NCBI RefSeq assembly: GCF_001886815.1
Contig: NZ_CP018099.1
Span: 1,672,501 to 1,736,500, forward strand
Source of the DNA: Caldithrix abyssi DSM 13497
GTDB taxonomy: Bacteria > Calditrichota > Calditrichia > Calditrichales > Calditrichaceae
Direction: 5' to 3'
Length of the DNA: 64,000 nt
A program made the translations under genes and the position numbers. The notes below the pieces were generated by a model that worked only from the letters and a program-made list of their open reading frames with translations, searched no databases and was not told the DNA's origin. This document shows, piece after piece, positions 54,262 through 62,553 of this stretch; position 1 is the stretch's first letter, and each line of letters starts with the position of its first letter.

Positions 54262-55716
54262 ATGGAAGAGCTGTACCTTTACAATACATTAACGCGAAAA
54301 AAAGAAAAATTTGAGCCCATCACGCCGGGATTTGTGGGCATTTATGTTTGCGGTCCCACGGTTTATGGCCATGCGCATCTTGGTCACGCTAAAAGCTACA
54401 TTAGCTTCGACGTCATCGTCAGATATTTTCGCTTTTTAGGCTATCGCGTGCGTTACGTGCAAAATATTACCGATGTAGGCCATCTGGTTTCCGACGCGGA
54501 TGAAGGGGAGGATAAGGTTGCCCGCCAGGCCCGACTGGAACAGCTGGAACCGATGGAAATTGCCGAACGCTACACGCGCAGTTATTTTGAGGACATGGAT
54601 TTACTGAATGTGGAAAGACCAGATATTTCGCCGCGGGCCAGCGGACACATCCCCGAACAAATTGAGCTGGCGCAAACCCTCCTAAAAAAAGGATACGCCT
54701 ACGAGGTGAATGGAACGATCTATTTTGACGTGCAAAAGTTCAAGGAATACGGCAAACTTTCTGGTCGCAAGTTAGACGAGCTGATGGCCGCCGTGCGCAT
54801 TGAGAAGAATCCGGAGAAAAAACATCCGGCGGATTTTGCCGTGTGGAAACGCGCTGAACCGGGGCACATCATGCAATGGAACAGCCCCTGGGGCAGGGGA
54901 TATCCCGGCTGGCACGCCGAATGTTCGGTAATGTCCACCAAGTATCTGGGGCAACCGTTTGATATCCACGGCGGCGGTCTGGAAAATGTGTTTCCGCATC
55001 ACGAATGCGAAATCGCCCAGAGCGAGGCGGCCAATGATAAACCCTTTGCGCGTTACTGGTTGCACAATAATATGGTAACCGTTAACGGGCAAAAAATGGG
55101 CAAGTCGCTTGGTAATTTTATTACCATTAAAGATGCCGTCAAAAAATACACGCCGCTGGCCATTCGTTATTTTGTGTTGTCCAGCCACTATCGCTCGCCG
55201 CTTGATTTTAGCGATCAGGCGCTGGAATCGGCGCAAAAGGGACTGGGGCGCTTTCATCAGACCTTTGCCCGTTTGCTTAAAGCCAAAATCAATGCAAAAG
55301 GCAAGGACGAAACTTTCGAGAAGAAAATCGATACCTACCGCCAGAAATTTATTCAGGCTATGAATGACGATTTTAACACACCAAAGGCGCTGGCCGAATT
55401 GTTTGAATTTTTGAAAGAGATCAACGGCTGGTTGGATGCCGGCCAGACGGTGACAGAAGAGACGCACAAAAAGGCGGTGCAGGTGATTGAAGAAACGGCC
55501 GGTAAGGTGCTGGGACTGCTGCCTAAAGATTATGCGGAGTTTGAAAGCAAACGCAGCGGCGATGTGGACGCTGTAGTGCAAATTTTGATCGATATCAGAA
55601 GCGCCTTGCGTAAAGAAAAGAATTTTGCTCTGGCCGACGAAATCCGCAACCGCCTGCAGCAGATTAATATTGAATTAAAGGATACGTCCCAGGGCACGGT
55701 GTGGGAATACAAATAG
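54262..55716 (+). CDS. cysS: Cysteinyl-tRNA synthetase
   Basis: A 484-residue class I synthetase that charges tRNA-Cys. Zinc ligands are in VCGPTVYGHAHLGHA, which also holds the HIGH-like motif, and later in WHAECSVMS and HHECEIAQSE. KMSKS is present as KMGKSLGNFITIKD. The C-terminal helical DALR-type domain completes the length. It ends the long plus-strand run that begins at yebC. What follows is the repeat array. Confidence 0.97.
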   Translation: MEELYLYNTLTRKKEKFEPITPGFVGIYVCGPTVYGHAHLGHAKSYISFDVIVRYFRFLGYRVRYVQNITDVGHLVSDADEGEDKVARQARLEQLEPMEIAERYTRSYFEDMDLLNVERPDISPRASGHIPEQIELAQTLLKKGYAYEVNGTIYFDVQKFKEYGKLSGRKLDELMAAVRIEKNPEKKHPADFAVWKRAEPGHIMQWNSPWGRGYPGWHAECSVMSTKYLGQPFDIHGGGLENVFPHHECEIAQSEAANDKPFARYWLHNNMVTVNGQKMGKSLGNFITIKDAVKKYTPLAIRYFVLSSHYRSPLDFSDQALESAQKGLGRFHQTFARLLKAKINAKGKDETFEKKIDTYRQKFIQAMNDDFNTPKALAELFEFLKEINGWLDAGQTVTEETHKKAVQVIEETAGKVLGLLPKDYAEFESKRSGDVDAVVQILIDIRSALRKEKNFALADEIRNRLQQINIELKDTSQGTVWEYK

Positions 55717-55776
55717 CGGTGGAGAGCGGCTCGCCTCTTTAGCCAGCGGCAGAGCGCCGGCCTAACCCCGACCCAC

Positions 55777-56010
55777 AGTCATTCCCGCGCAAGCGGGAAT
55801 CCCTTCCCCCCTTCCACGTCATTCCTGCGCAAGCAGGAATCCCTTTCATAATGCAGTGGATTCCACCTCTCGCTGCGCTCGGCCGGAATGACACCAGACA
55901 GTCATTCCCGCGAAAGCGGGAATCCCTTCCACCTCTCCACAGTCATTCCTGCGCAAGCAGGAATCCCTTTCACCCTTCCACGTCATTCCCGCGAAAGCGG
56001 GAATCCCTTC
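55777..56010. repeat. Hairpin repeat array, left of AbiE pair
   Basis: Five direct hairpin units of about 20 bases, ATTCCCGC or ATTCCTGC with the matching complement and a GCAA or GAAA loop, each flanked by GTC and CCCTT, plus one longer unit (about 55860-55892) with opposite sense, GGCCGGAAT at its right end. This block lies between cysS and the antitoxin gene. Confidence 0.95.
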
Positions 56011-56104
56011 CTCCCTTCCGTTAAAAAACCGGATGTTTTACGTTTGTGTTTGAACATTTTTCTAAGTATATTTAGTTAACAAATATGTTAATCAGGTGTA
56101 CTGA

Positions 56105-56689
56105 ATGAAAGCGCTGCGTTTAAGGAACATTAACAAACCTATTTTCAACTTGCGAGATTTAGAGCGTGTTCTGAACGTTCTACCGACCTCTGCAAAAGTG
56201 ATCGCTTCCCGCTATGTGCGGGCCGGTTTGCTGATCCGACTCAAGCGCGACATGTACGTTCTGGCCGAACAGTGGCCGTATTTTTCAATCGAACAAAAAT
56301 TTCAATTCGCCAATCTCATCCAAACGCCATCCTATGTTTCTTTGATGACCGCTCTGTCTTATTACCAGATTTCAACGCAGATTCAGAGAGATTTCATCGA
56401 ATCCATTGCTTTGAAACGCACAAAGCAGGTAAACATCGAGAAGACCATATTTCATTACAGCAAAATTAAATCCGATCTGTATTTTGGCTTTGTCCGACAG
56501 AGAAATTTCTTTATTGCCGAAGCGGAAAAAGCTTTGTTGGATGCGTTTTATCTAATGAGTTTAAAGCGCTACACGCTGGATGTGGCGGCCATTGATTTCG
56601 GTAAATTTGATCGTCAAAAAATAGCAAGTCTATTAACAAAATTCCCTGAATCTGTAAAGCAAATGGCGGCAGAACATGAACTGGCTTAA
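56105..56689 (+). CDS. AbiEi-like antitoxin/transcription factor
   Basis: A 194-residue protein matching the antitoxin of type IV AbiE systems: an N-terminal winged helix (about 10-60, LRDLERVLNVLPTSAKVIASRYVRAGLLIRLKRDMYVLA) followed by a domain with TPSYVSLMTALSYY and AEKALLDAFYLMSL. AbiEi proteins bind the promoter and neutralise the partner toxin. It overlaps the toxin gene by 14 bp and is preceded by the AT-rich TATATTTAGTTAACAAATA, a likely promoter. The pair is isolated between two repeat arrays. Confidence 0.85.
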   Translation: MKALRLRNINKPIFNLRDLERVLNVLPTSAKVIASRYVRAGLLIRLKRDMYVLAEQWPYFSIEQKFQFANLIQTPSYVSLMTALSYYQISTQIQRDFIESIALKRTKQVNIEKTIFHYSKIKSDLYFGFVRQRNFFIAEAEKALLDAFYLMSLKRYTLDVAAIDFGKFDRQKIASLLTKFPESVKQMAAEHELA

Positions 56690-57344
56690 CCAGCATGAAG
56701 TATTCGAAATAGAAGCGCTTGCCTGTTTAAAAAGCGCCCGCTTGCTGGACGCCCTGATATTTGGCGGCGGTACGATGCTGCGTTTATGCCATGAATTGCC
56801 CCGTTACTCGGTTGATCTCGATTTCTGGAAATTGAACGCGCAGGACGATCAGAATCTGCTGGACAGGCTGGTGCGAATTCTGGGCAAAACGTATGAAATA
56901 ACGGATGCGCAACTCAAACATTTTACGATTTTAGTGGAAATGCGATCGTCGCGGTTCCCCGGAAGGTTAAAGATTGAAGTGCGACGTAGGTTAACGGATT
57001 GGGAATACGAGGAAAAGATTGCCTTTTCCAATTTTAGCGTCAAACAGGTTTTGCTTAAAGGGCATACGCTGCGGCAAACGATGATAAACAAGGTTCAGGC
57101 TTTAATGTCGCGCGGCGCCATCCGCGATGCTTTTGATCTAGAGTTTTTGCTCCGTCAGGGGACGCCACTACCCGCGCTTGATAATGAACAAATTGAACAG
57201 CTGTTGAAGCGAATAGAAGGTTTTACGGTTAATGATTTTAAGGTAACGCTGGGCTCGGTTATTGAAAGCGATTTGCGCCGCTACTATGTGCAGAATGGTT
57301 TTCGCTACCTGAAGGAGAAACTGTCCGCGCGCATGAAAAAATAG
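56676..57344 (+). CDS. AbiEii-type nucleotidyltransferase toxin
   Basis: A 222-residue DUF1814 nucleotidyltransferase. The active-site region is FGGGTMLRLCHELPRYSVDLDFW (about 30-52): the GG, the SVDLDF acidic pair and the following helix are the family pattern. AbiEii toxins act on tRNA or GTP-binding targets to arrest growth, with roles in phage defence and element stability. The GG loop has an additional Gly instead of the usual KGGT, but the catalytic Asps are intact. It is translationally coupled to AbiEi. Confidence 0.87.
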   Translation: MNWLNQHEVFEIEALACLKSARLLDALIFGGGTMLRLCHELPRYSVDLDFWKLNAQDDQNLLDRLVRILGKTYEITDAQLKHFTILVEMRSSRFPGRLKIEVRRRLTDWEYEEKIAFSNFSVKQVLLKGHTLRQTMINKVQALMSRGAIRDAFDLEFLLRQGTPLPALDNEQIEQLLKRIEGFTVNDFKVTLGSVIESDLRRYYVQNGFRYLKEKLSARMKK

Positions 57345-57354
57345 GCCATACATT

Positions 57355-57905
57355 GACCGCTTCCGCTACGCTCGGCAGCAGTCATTCCCGCGCAAGCGGG
57401 AATCCCTTCCACTCTTCCACGTCATTCCCGCGCAAGCGGGAATCCCTTCCACTCTTCCACGTCATTCCTGCGCAAGCAGGAATCCTTTTCAAAATGCAGC
57501 GGATTCCGGCTCTCGCTACGCTCGGCCGGAATGACACCAGGCAGTCATTCCCGCGCAAGCGGGAATCCCTTCCCCCCTTCCACAGTCATTCCTGCGCAAG
57601 CAGGAATCCCTTTCAAAATGCAGGGGATTCCGGCTCTCGCTACGCTCGGCCGGAATGACACCAGGCAGTCATTCCCGCGCAAGCGGGAATCCCTTCCACC
57701 CTTCCACGTCATTCCCGCGAAAGCGGGAATCCTTTTCATAATCCAGGGATTCCGCCTCTCGCTACGCTCGGCCGGAATGACACCAGACAGTCATTCCCGC
57801 GAAAGCGGGAATCCCTTCCCCCCTTCCCACGTCATTCCTGCGCAAGCAGGAATCCCTTTCATAATGCAGCGGATTCCGGCTCTCGCTGCGCTCGGCCGGA
57901 ATGAC
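57355..57905. repeat. Hairpin repeat array, right of AbiE pair
   Basis: Nine direct GTCATTCC hairpin units (near 57381, 57421, 57461, 57543, 57587, 57667, 57709, 57790 and 57831) and four long opposite-sense units (ATTCCGGC with GCCGGAAT). They form a higher-order period of about 124 bp. Open frames across it are repeat translations, not genes. The remaining 57906-58030 is AT-rich and leads into the flagellin promoter. Confidence 0.95.
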
Positions 57906-58030
57906 CTACAGATACTCTTACACTTATTCCCCCAATTCTTCACTGTCCCTCCCGCGGTGAATCGCAGTGTCCGCCCCGAATCATCCATCCAAACATCTCC
58001 TATTTTTTTTGAAAAAATTTTAAAAAAAAA

Positions 58031-58060
58031 TTTAAAAAATAAAAGCACCTAACGACAGAT
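58031..58060 (+). promoter_or_regulatory. Candidate flagellar (sigma-28-like) promoter of flagellin
   Basis: TTTAAAAAAT-N10-AACGACAGAT. The same block with the same spacing occurs before the second FlgM-like gene at 62121-62150. It resembles the TAAA/GCCGATAA sigma-28 layout but spacing is longer than the classic consensus. Confidence 0.5.
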
Positions 58061-58131
58061 GCATTAGAGGTCATAAAAAAACGGAAAAAATTCCGGGACG
58101 AAGGTCAAATTTAAACCAAGGAGGTTCAATT

Positions 58132-58956
58132 ATGGGAACTGACTTAACCCGCATCGCCGCTAACATTCCGGCCATGCAAAACATCAACATTCTCAGCAAG
58201 GTGAGCAACAACATTGCCAAGCACCAGTTGCGACTGGCTACCGGCAAGCGCATCAACTCGCCTTCTGAAGATCCTGCCGGTTATATGCTGGCGCGCGGTC
58301 TGGAAGCCCGTACACGCGGTTTGCAGGTGGCTCTGGACAACGTATCCAACGCCCAGAATATCCTTGATGTGGCAGAGGGCGCTTACTCCAACATCATGGA
58401 TATCCTTCAAACCCTGAAGGAGAAAGCCACACAGGCGGCCGACGGCAGCTTAAATTCCACTCAACGCAGCGCCATTGACGGTCAGGCTGACGCACTGATC
58501 AAAGAAATTGACGACATCGTCGACAACGTTACCTTTAACGACACCAAATTAGTTGACGGAAATTACTCGGTGGCATTCCAGACTGGCGAGGACGGCACGG
58601 AGCAGCTGTCGGTTTCTCTGGGCGCCGCAGACAGTAGCAGCCTGGGCATCAGCTCCATCGATTTAAGCACGGCAAATGGCGCCAGTACAGCCATCAGCAC
58701 CATTTCCAGCGCTATTGATACGCTGGCCGGTCACATGAAGACCCTGGGCGAGTACAAAGTGCGCTTACAATCCAAACAATCGAATCTGTCCAATGCCATC
58801 ACCAATACGGAATCGGTCCGCAGTACCATTGAGGATGCAGACTTTGCCAAAGAGCAAATGGAAGTGATGAAATTGCAGATTTTGCAACAAACGTCGCTGT
58901 CTTCCTTAACGCAGGCCAACTCCGCTCCGCAGTTAGTACTGTCTTTATTCCGTTAA
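58132..58956 (+). CDS. Flagellin
   Basis: A 274-residue flagellar filament subunit exported by the flagellar type III system. It has the full conserved N-terminal D0/D1 region (LTRIAANIPAMQNINILSKVSNNIAKHQLRLATGKRINSPSEDPAGY) and C-terminal D1/D0 region (TIEDADFAKEQMEVMKLQILQQTSLSSLTQAN), with only a short variable middle (about 145-195), so the filament surface domain is minimal. The AAGGAGG site precedes the ATG. It heads the filament operon. Confidence 0.96.
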   Translation: MGTDLTRIAANIPAMQNINILSKVSNNIAKHQLRLATGKRINSPSEDPAGYMLARGLEARTRGLQVALDNVSNAQNILDVAEGAYSNIMDILQTLKEKATQAADGSLNSTQRSAIDGQADALIKEIDDIVDNVTFNDTKLVDGNYSVAFQTGEDGTEQLSVSLGAADSSSLGISSIDLSTANGASTAISTISSAIDTLAGHMKTLGEYKVRLQSKQSNLSNAITNTESVRSTIEDADFAKEQMEVMKLQILQQTSLSSLTQANSAPQLVLSLFR

Positions 58957-58983
58957 TAAAAGCGGGTGGCGAGAAAATGGCGT

Positions 58984-59008
58984 GGTGGGGAGCTTCGGGC
59001 TCTCCACC
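58984..59008 (+). terminator. Intercistronic hairpin after flagellin
   Basis: GGTGGGGAGC (58984-58993) pairs with GCTCTCCACC (58999-59008) with one G-T wobble and a TTCGG loop, followed by TTTAAACTTTTAA. It could attenuate read-through or protect the flagellin message, giving more flagellin than FliS/FliD. Confidence 0.6.
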
Positions 59009-59036
59009 TTTAAACTTTTAAACAGGAGATGAAAAG

Positions 59037-59363
59037 ATGATGAATTACAGACCAGGACAGAACAGAGCTCAACACAATCCCTATCTGGTGCAAAAGATTA
59101 TGTCGGCCAGTAAAGAAGAGTTGATCGCTTACATCTACGATGCGGCAATTACTGCATGCGCGCAAAAAGACAGCGTTAAAGCCCGAAACGCCTTAAACGC
59201 CCTGGTACAATCTTTAAACTTTGACTACAAAGAAACTGCTAATACATTTATGAATGTTTACCGATACTTAATGCATCTGATTAATAACAAAAAATTTGAC
59301 GAAGCAAAAGCCACGTTCAGCGACTTGAAAAAGACCTGGGCAAAAGCTTTTAATTTATTGTAA
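59037..59363 (+). CDS. FliS-like flagellin export chaperone
   Basis: A 108-residue protein that fits FliS by the opening HNPYLVQKIMSASKEELIAYIYDAAI, close to the family pattern NPYxxxxILTASPEELILMLYDGAI. FliS binds the flagellin C-terminus and prevents early polymerisation. It is slightly shorter than the usual 120-130 residues. It lies between flagellin and fliD, the standard place. The start is ATG 59037 (ATG 59040 possible). Confidence 0.78.
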   Translation: MMNYRPGQNRAQHNPYLVQKIMSASKEELIAYIYDAAITACAQKDSVKARNALNALVQSLNFDYKETANTFMNVYRYLMHLINNKKFDEAKATFSDLKKTWAKAFNLL

Positions 59364-59384
59364 AAAAAAATAACGGAGGCCATA

Positions 59385-60863
59385 ATGGATATGTATTCCA
59401 TTGGAAATTCCACCAATTCGATTCAATATCTTGTCGATCAATACATGATATTCGAATCGAGACCGCGGGACGAACTGCTGCAGAGAAAAGAAGAACTGAA
59501 TAGTAAAAAGTCCGTCTTCAGCGAACTGGATTCCAAGCTCTCCGCTTTAAAGACCAAGTTAGAGTTTTTAAACGATCTGGTTTCACTGCCATTTCAGGCC
59601 AAAACAGCCGCTTCAAGCGATGAAGAGAAAATCGGCGTTCGCGTCGATAACAGCGCCTCCAAAGGAAATCACACCTTAACCGTTCAGCAACTGGCCAAAT
59701 CGGACACGCGCGTTTCCAACCAGTTTAGCGACAGCGGCAGCGATTTTAATTCGTTTACCACCGATCAAACCTTTACCATCGAAGTGGCGCATCCTACGGA
59801 CACCGATCCGGCCAACCGCGTGCAGATATCGATAACCGTAACCGCAGACCAGCTTGCCGGAACCAATGGAGAAGCCATCGCCAATATTGCTCAGGCCATT
59901 AACGACGCCATGGCCGAAGCCGTGGCCAATGAAACCATTACCTCCGAAGAAGTGGTTCATGCCGATGTAATCAGCGAGCAGAGCGGCTTTTCCCGCCTTG
60001 TGCTCAAAAGCGAGCAAACCGGCTACACCTATCGCATGGAGTTCGGAACCAGCGCTTTGTTAGATACCCTGGGCGTCAATACCAACGCCCTGTCTTCAGG
60101 CACAACCGGCGGTTACATCTACAATGTTGGAACGTCGATAACCGACAGCGAACTGAGCTCCGTTTTTCAACTGGACGGCTTAACCATGTATCGCGACTCC
60201 AATAATGTAGATGACGCTTACTCCGGGATTACTTTTAAATTACTGGATGTTTTTAGCCAACCGGTGACGGTAAGCGTGGATACCGACCTGGAATCGGTTC
60301 AAAAAGACGTTGAAGAATTTATTGATAAATACAACGAGGTGGTTGACTTTTTAAAGAAAAATGCACGCATGAATCCGGACACCTACGAAAAAGGCGCTTT
60401 AAGCCAGGATTCTGTCTATTCGGGCATGATTGCCGAATTGCGCACGATGGTCTCCGAACCGGTTGACAGCGCGGCCAATTCCAACTATCGTTTATTGTAC
60501 AGTATTGGTATCGAAGCCGATAGAGACGGGAAACTTTCCATCAAAGACACGGAAAAGTTCACCTCAGCCTTAGAAGCCAATCCATCTTTTGTCTCCGATC
60601 TGTTTACCACCTCCGATGGCGTGGCTACCAGGTTAATCGACTATATCGATCGCTTTGTAAAAACCGGCGGCACCATTGATTCCAGCAAAAAACAAATAGA
60701 CAGCCGCATTCGTTCCTTAGAAGACCGAATCGATTATATGAATGAGATTCTTGATAAAAAAGAAAAACAATATTTTGAAGAATTTACCAAGATGCAAGAG
60801 ACCATTTACATGCTGCAAAATCAGCAAATGTTTTTTAGTTCATTTGGCATTACAGGCGGATAA
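59385..60863 (+). CDS. fliD: Flagellar filament cap protein FliD
   Basis: A 492-residue protein. The N-terminal coiled-coil and hook-associated region (LVDQYMIFESRPRDELLQRKEELNSKKSVFSELDSKLSALKTKLEFL), the middle with NHTLTVQQLAKSDTRVS, and the C-terminal helical part (IDSRIRSLEDRIDYMNEILDKKEKQYFEEFTKMQETIYMLQNQQ) match FliD. It forms the distal cap that folds flagellin at the growing filament tip. AACGGAGG precedes the ATG. Length is average for the family. Confidence 0.95.
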   Translation: MDMYSIGNSTNSIQYLVDQYMIFESRPRDELLQRKEELNSKKSVFSELDSKLSALKTKLEFLNDLVSLPFQAKTAASSDEEKIGVRVDNSASKGNHTLTVQQLAKSDTRVSNQFSDSGSDFNSFTTDQTFTIEVAHPTDTDPANRVQISITVTADQLAGTNGEAIANIAQAINDAMAEAVANETITSEEVVHADVISEQSGFSRLVLKSEQTGYTYRMEFGTSALLDTLGVNTNALSSGTTGGYIYNVGTSITDSELSSVFQLDGLTMYRDSNNVDDAYSGITFKLLDVFSQPVTVSVDTDLESVQKDVEEFIDKYNEVVDFLKKNARMNPDTYEKGALSQDSVYSGMIAELRTMVSEPVDSAANSNYRLLYSIGIEADRDGKLSIKDTEKFTSALEANPSFVSDLFTTSDGVATRLIDYIDRFVKTGGTIDSSKKQIDSRIRSLEDRIDYMNEILDKKEKQYFEEFTKMQETIYMLQNQQMFFSSFGITGG

Positions 60864-60881
60864 AAATTTTAGGAGGAAGCC

Positions 60882-61259
60882 ATGGACGAGTTAAGAATCA
60901 ACGACAAAATAGAGGTTAAAAAACTGGCTGCCCTCGATCAATCAAAAATCGTCAATCTAAAAGATGAGAATAAAGAACAGAATGCGCATTTTAAAACCGA
61001 AGAAGAAGCGAACGCGAAACGCACGGCTGAAAATAGAAAAGTTTCCGTAGAAGAGCTGGTAGAAAGGGCTAACCAATACGTTAACCGTTTTAGCACAAAG
61101 ATCTCTTTTTATTACGACCCGGAGCGTAAAATATCAAAAATTTTGGTTACGGAAAAAGGAACAGGCAAGGTTATTCGCCAGATTCCACCGGAGCAAATGG
61201 TTGATCTGATGGACAAACTGGAAGAGATTGCCGGCATTATTTACAACGGGAGGGCTTAA
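60882..61259 (+). CDS. FlaG-like flagellar protein
   Basis: A 125-residue protein with the FlaG pattern in its C-terminal half: VNRFSTKISFYYDPERKISKILVTEKGTGKVIRQIPPEQMVDLMDKLEEIAGIIYN. FlaG proteins affect filament length; the function is not well defined. The N-terminal half is charged and probably disordered. It overlaps the next gene by 1 bp. Confidence 0.88.
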   Translation: MDELRINDKIEVKKLAALDQSKIVNLKDENKEQNAHFKTEEEANAKRTAENRKVSVEELVERANQYVNRFSTKISFYYDPERKISKILVTEKGTGKVIRQIPPEQMVDLMDKLEEIAGIIYNGRA

Positions 61260-61678
61260 TGTTTCAGCAGGAAACAAAAATTCCCAGCAATATGAATGAA
61301 ATTTTAGCGCAGGAACTTGATTCTTTCAAAGCAGTTTTGCAATTTTCAGAAAAGATTGTGGATCAAATCGATTCGTTGCCCATATCGGTACTGCACAAAA
61401 TGGTGGGTATGCGTCAGCAATGGATCGATCAAATCCAAAAACTGGAAAAGATGCGCGGTGAATTGGCGGAACAGAAGATGGATGAGAACGGCAAAAAAAT
61501 GGTGCAGAATATTTCGGAATTGGCCCATAAGCTGGTAAAAATTGACGATCAGATTTACGCGGCTTTGCGCAAACGTAAAAATCAATATGTCAAACAACAT
61601 GCCGATTTGATTTCGGCAAGAAGAAATAATAAAATGACGGATGGATATTCGCGAGTCATGGATATCATTCAGGAGTAA
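61259..61678 (+). CDS. Probable flagellar chaperone (FlgN/FliT-like)
   Basis: A 139-residue, all-helical, charged protein without a decisive motif. Length, helix content (heptad-like LDSFKAVLQFSEKIVDQI and onward) and position directly after FlaG and before the FlgM-like genes fit FlgN or FliT, export chaperones for hook-associated proteins or FliD. I cannot choose between them. Confidence 0.55.
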   Translation: MFQQETKIPSNMNEILAQELDSFKAVLQFSEKIVDQIDSLPISVLHKMVGMRQQWIDQIQKLEKMRGELAEQKMDENGKKMVQNISELAHKLVKIDDQIYAALRKRKNQYVKQHADLISARRNNKMTDGYSRVMDIIQE

Positions 61679-61681
61679 AAA

Positions 61682-62044
61682 ATGGTTGATAAGTTAAGTC
61701 AATTAGGATTAGCAGGCGCCGCCTCCGATCGGCCGGATAAGATCAATAAAAAGGTAAAAACACGCGAAGCGGAGGCGAAAGCCAGCATAAAAGAAACCGA
61801 CAAAATGGCCGCCGGTAAAACCTCTGGCGCCCAGGTTAAAATTTCCGACTCGGCCAGAGAATTAATGAAATTAAGAGCCGAAGCGGAGCGTTATTTAAAA
61901 ATGGTTGAAGAAAAAGAAACCCTCTCCGCCGAAGAACTGGAAGAAATTCAAGCGCGTTTGCAATCCAATCATTACCTGAGAGAAGAAGTTATTGATAAAA
62001 TTATCGATAAATTATTAGATCTCCCCGGTTTTAAAAATTTGTAA
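61682..62044 (+). CDS. FlgM-like anti-sigma factor, copy 1
   Basis: A 120-residue protein with a disordered, Lys/Ala-rich N-terminus and a helical C-terminus (VKISDSARELMKLRAEAERYLKMVEEKETLSAEELEEIQARLQSNHYLREEVIDKIIDKLL) that fits the FlgM pattern of an interaction helix before the C-terminal IxxGxYxVDxxxIAxxxL-like segment. FlgM blocks the flagellar sigma-28 until the hook is complete. It is paralogous to the gene at 62190. Confidence 0.62.
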   Translation: MVDKLSQLGLAGAASDRPDKINKKVKTREAEAKASIKETDKMAAGKTSGAQVKISDSARELMKLRAEAERYLKMVEEKETLSAEELEEIQARLQSNHYLREEVIDKIIDKLLDLPGFKNL

Positions 62045-62120
62045 AAGCCGCCTGATCAATCTACCCTCGATTGCCGACCTGTTTATCCTCGCTTTAATAT
62101 TTAAAAAAGTAAAAAAATAA

Positions 62121-62150
62121 TTTAAAAAATTGAACGAACCAACGACCGAT
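62121..62150 (+). promoter_or_regulatory. Candidate sigma-28-like promoter of second FlgM-like gene
   Basis: TTTAAAAAAT-N10-AACGACCGAT, matching the block before flagellin in both sequence and spacing. Confidence 0.5.
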
Positions 62151-62189
62151 TATAGTGAAGAATATTTTAATGACAGAGGAGGTCAAAAT

Positions 62190-62525
62190 ATGAGCCTCAT
62201 AAGGGACATCCTGGGTTTATCCGGCGTGGATAAAACGCAAAATTCCACGGGCGCAAAGAGGAACAATAGCGCAAAAAACGTAAAAAGCGACACGGCGTCC
62301 CGGAGCGTCAATACTAATATTTCGCCGGAAGCGAAACATCTGTTAGAATTAAAAAGCGAAGCCAGCCAGTTTCTGGATAAAGTGAAAAGCGCACAAACCA
62401 TAACGCCGGAGGAAATTGATCAAATTAAAGAGCGGATCACCTCTCAATATTATTTTGACTCGCAAGTGATCGACCAGATTGTAGACAAGATGCTAAGGAC
62501 GGTAAAAGTAAGTCGATTAAAATAA
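62190..62525 (+). CDS. FlgM-like anti-sigma factor, copy 2
   Basis: About 111 residues. The C-terminal part (NISPEAKHLLELKSEASQFLDKVKSAQTITPEEIDQIKERITSQYYFDSQVIDQIVDKML) aligns over its length with the preceding gene (ISDSARELMKLRAEAERYLKMVEEKETLSAEELEEIQARLQSNHYLREEVIDKIIDKLL) and fits FlgM. Start taken at ATG 62190 behind GAGGAGG; an in-frame upstream start at 62130 would place the promoter-like block inside the gene. It has its own candidate promoter, unlike copy 1. Confidence 0.65.
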   Translation: MSLIRDILGLSGVDKTQNSTGAKRNNSAKNVKSDTASRSVNTNISPEAKHLLELKSEASQFLDKVKSAQTITPEEIDQIKERITSQYYFDSQVIDQIVDKMLRTVKVSRLK

Positions 62526-62553
62526 CGCCACCATAAAATTCCGGGAATTCAAT

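Noticed and set aside
55777-57905. CRISPR array
   Set aside because: Units are palindromic hairpins of two kinds with non-unique, C-rich spacers of uneven length, there are no cas genes, and two genes sit between the blocks.
57531-58052. 173-residue plus-strand open frame
   Set aside because: It is a translation of the hairpin repeat array with periodic SFPRKRES-type text, not a gene.
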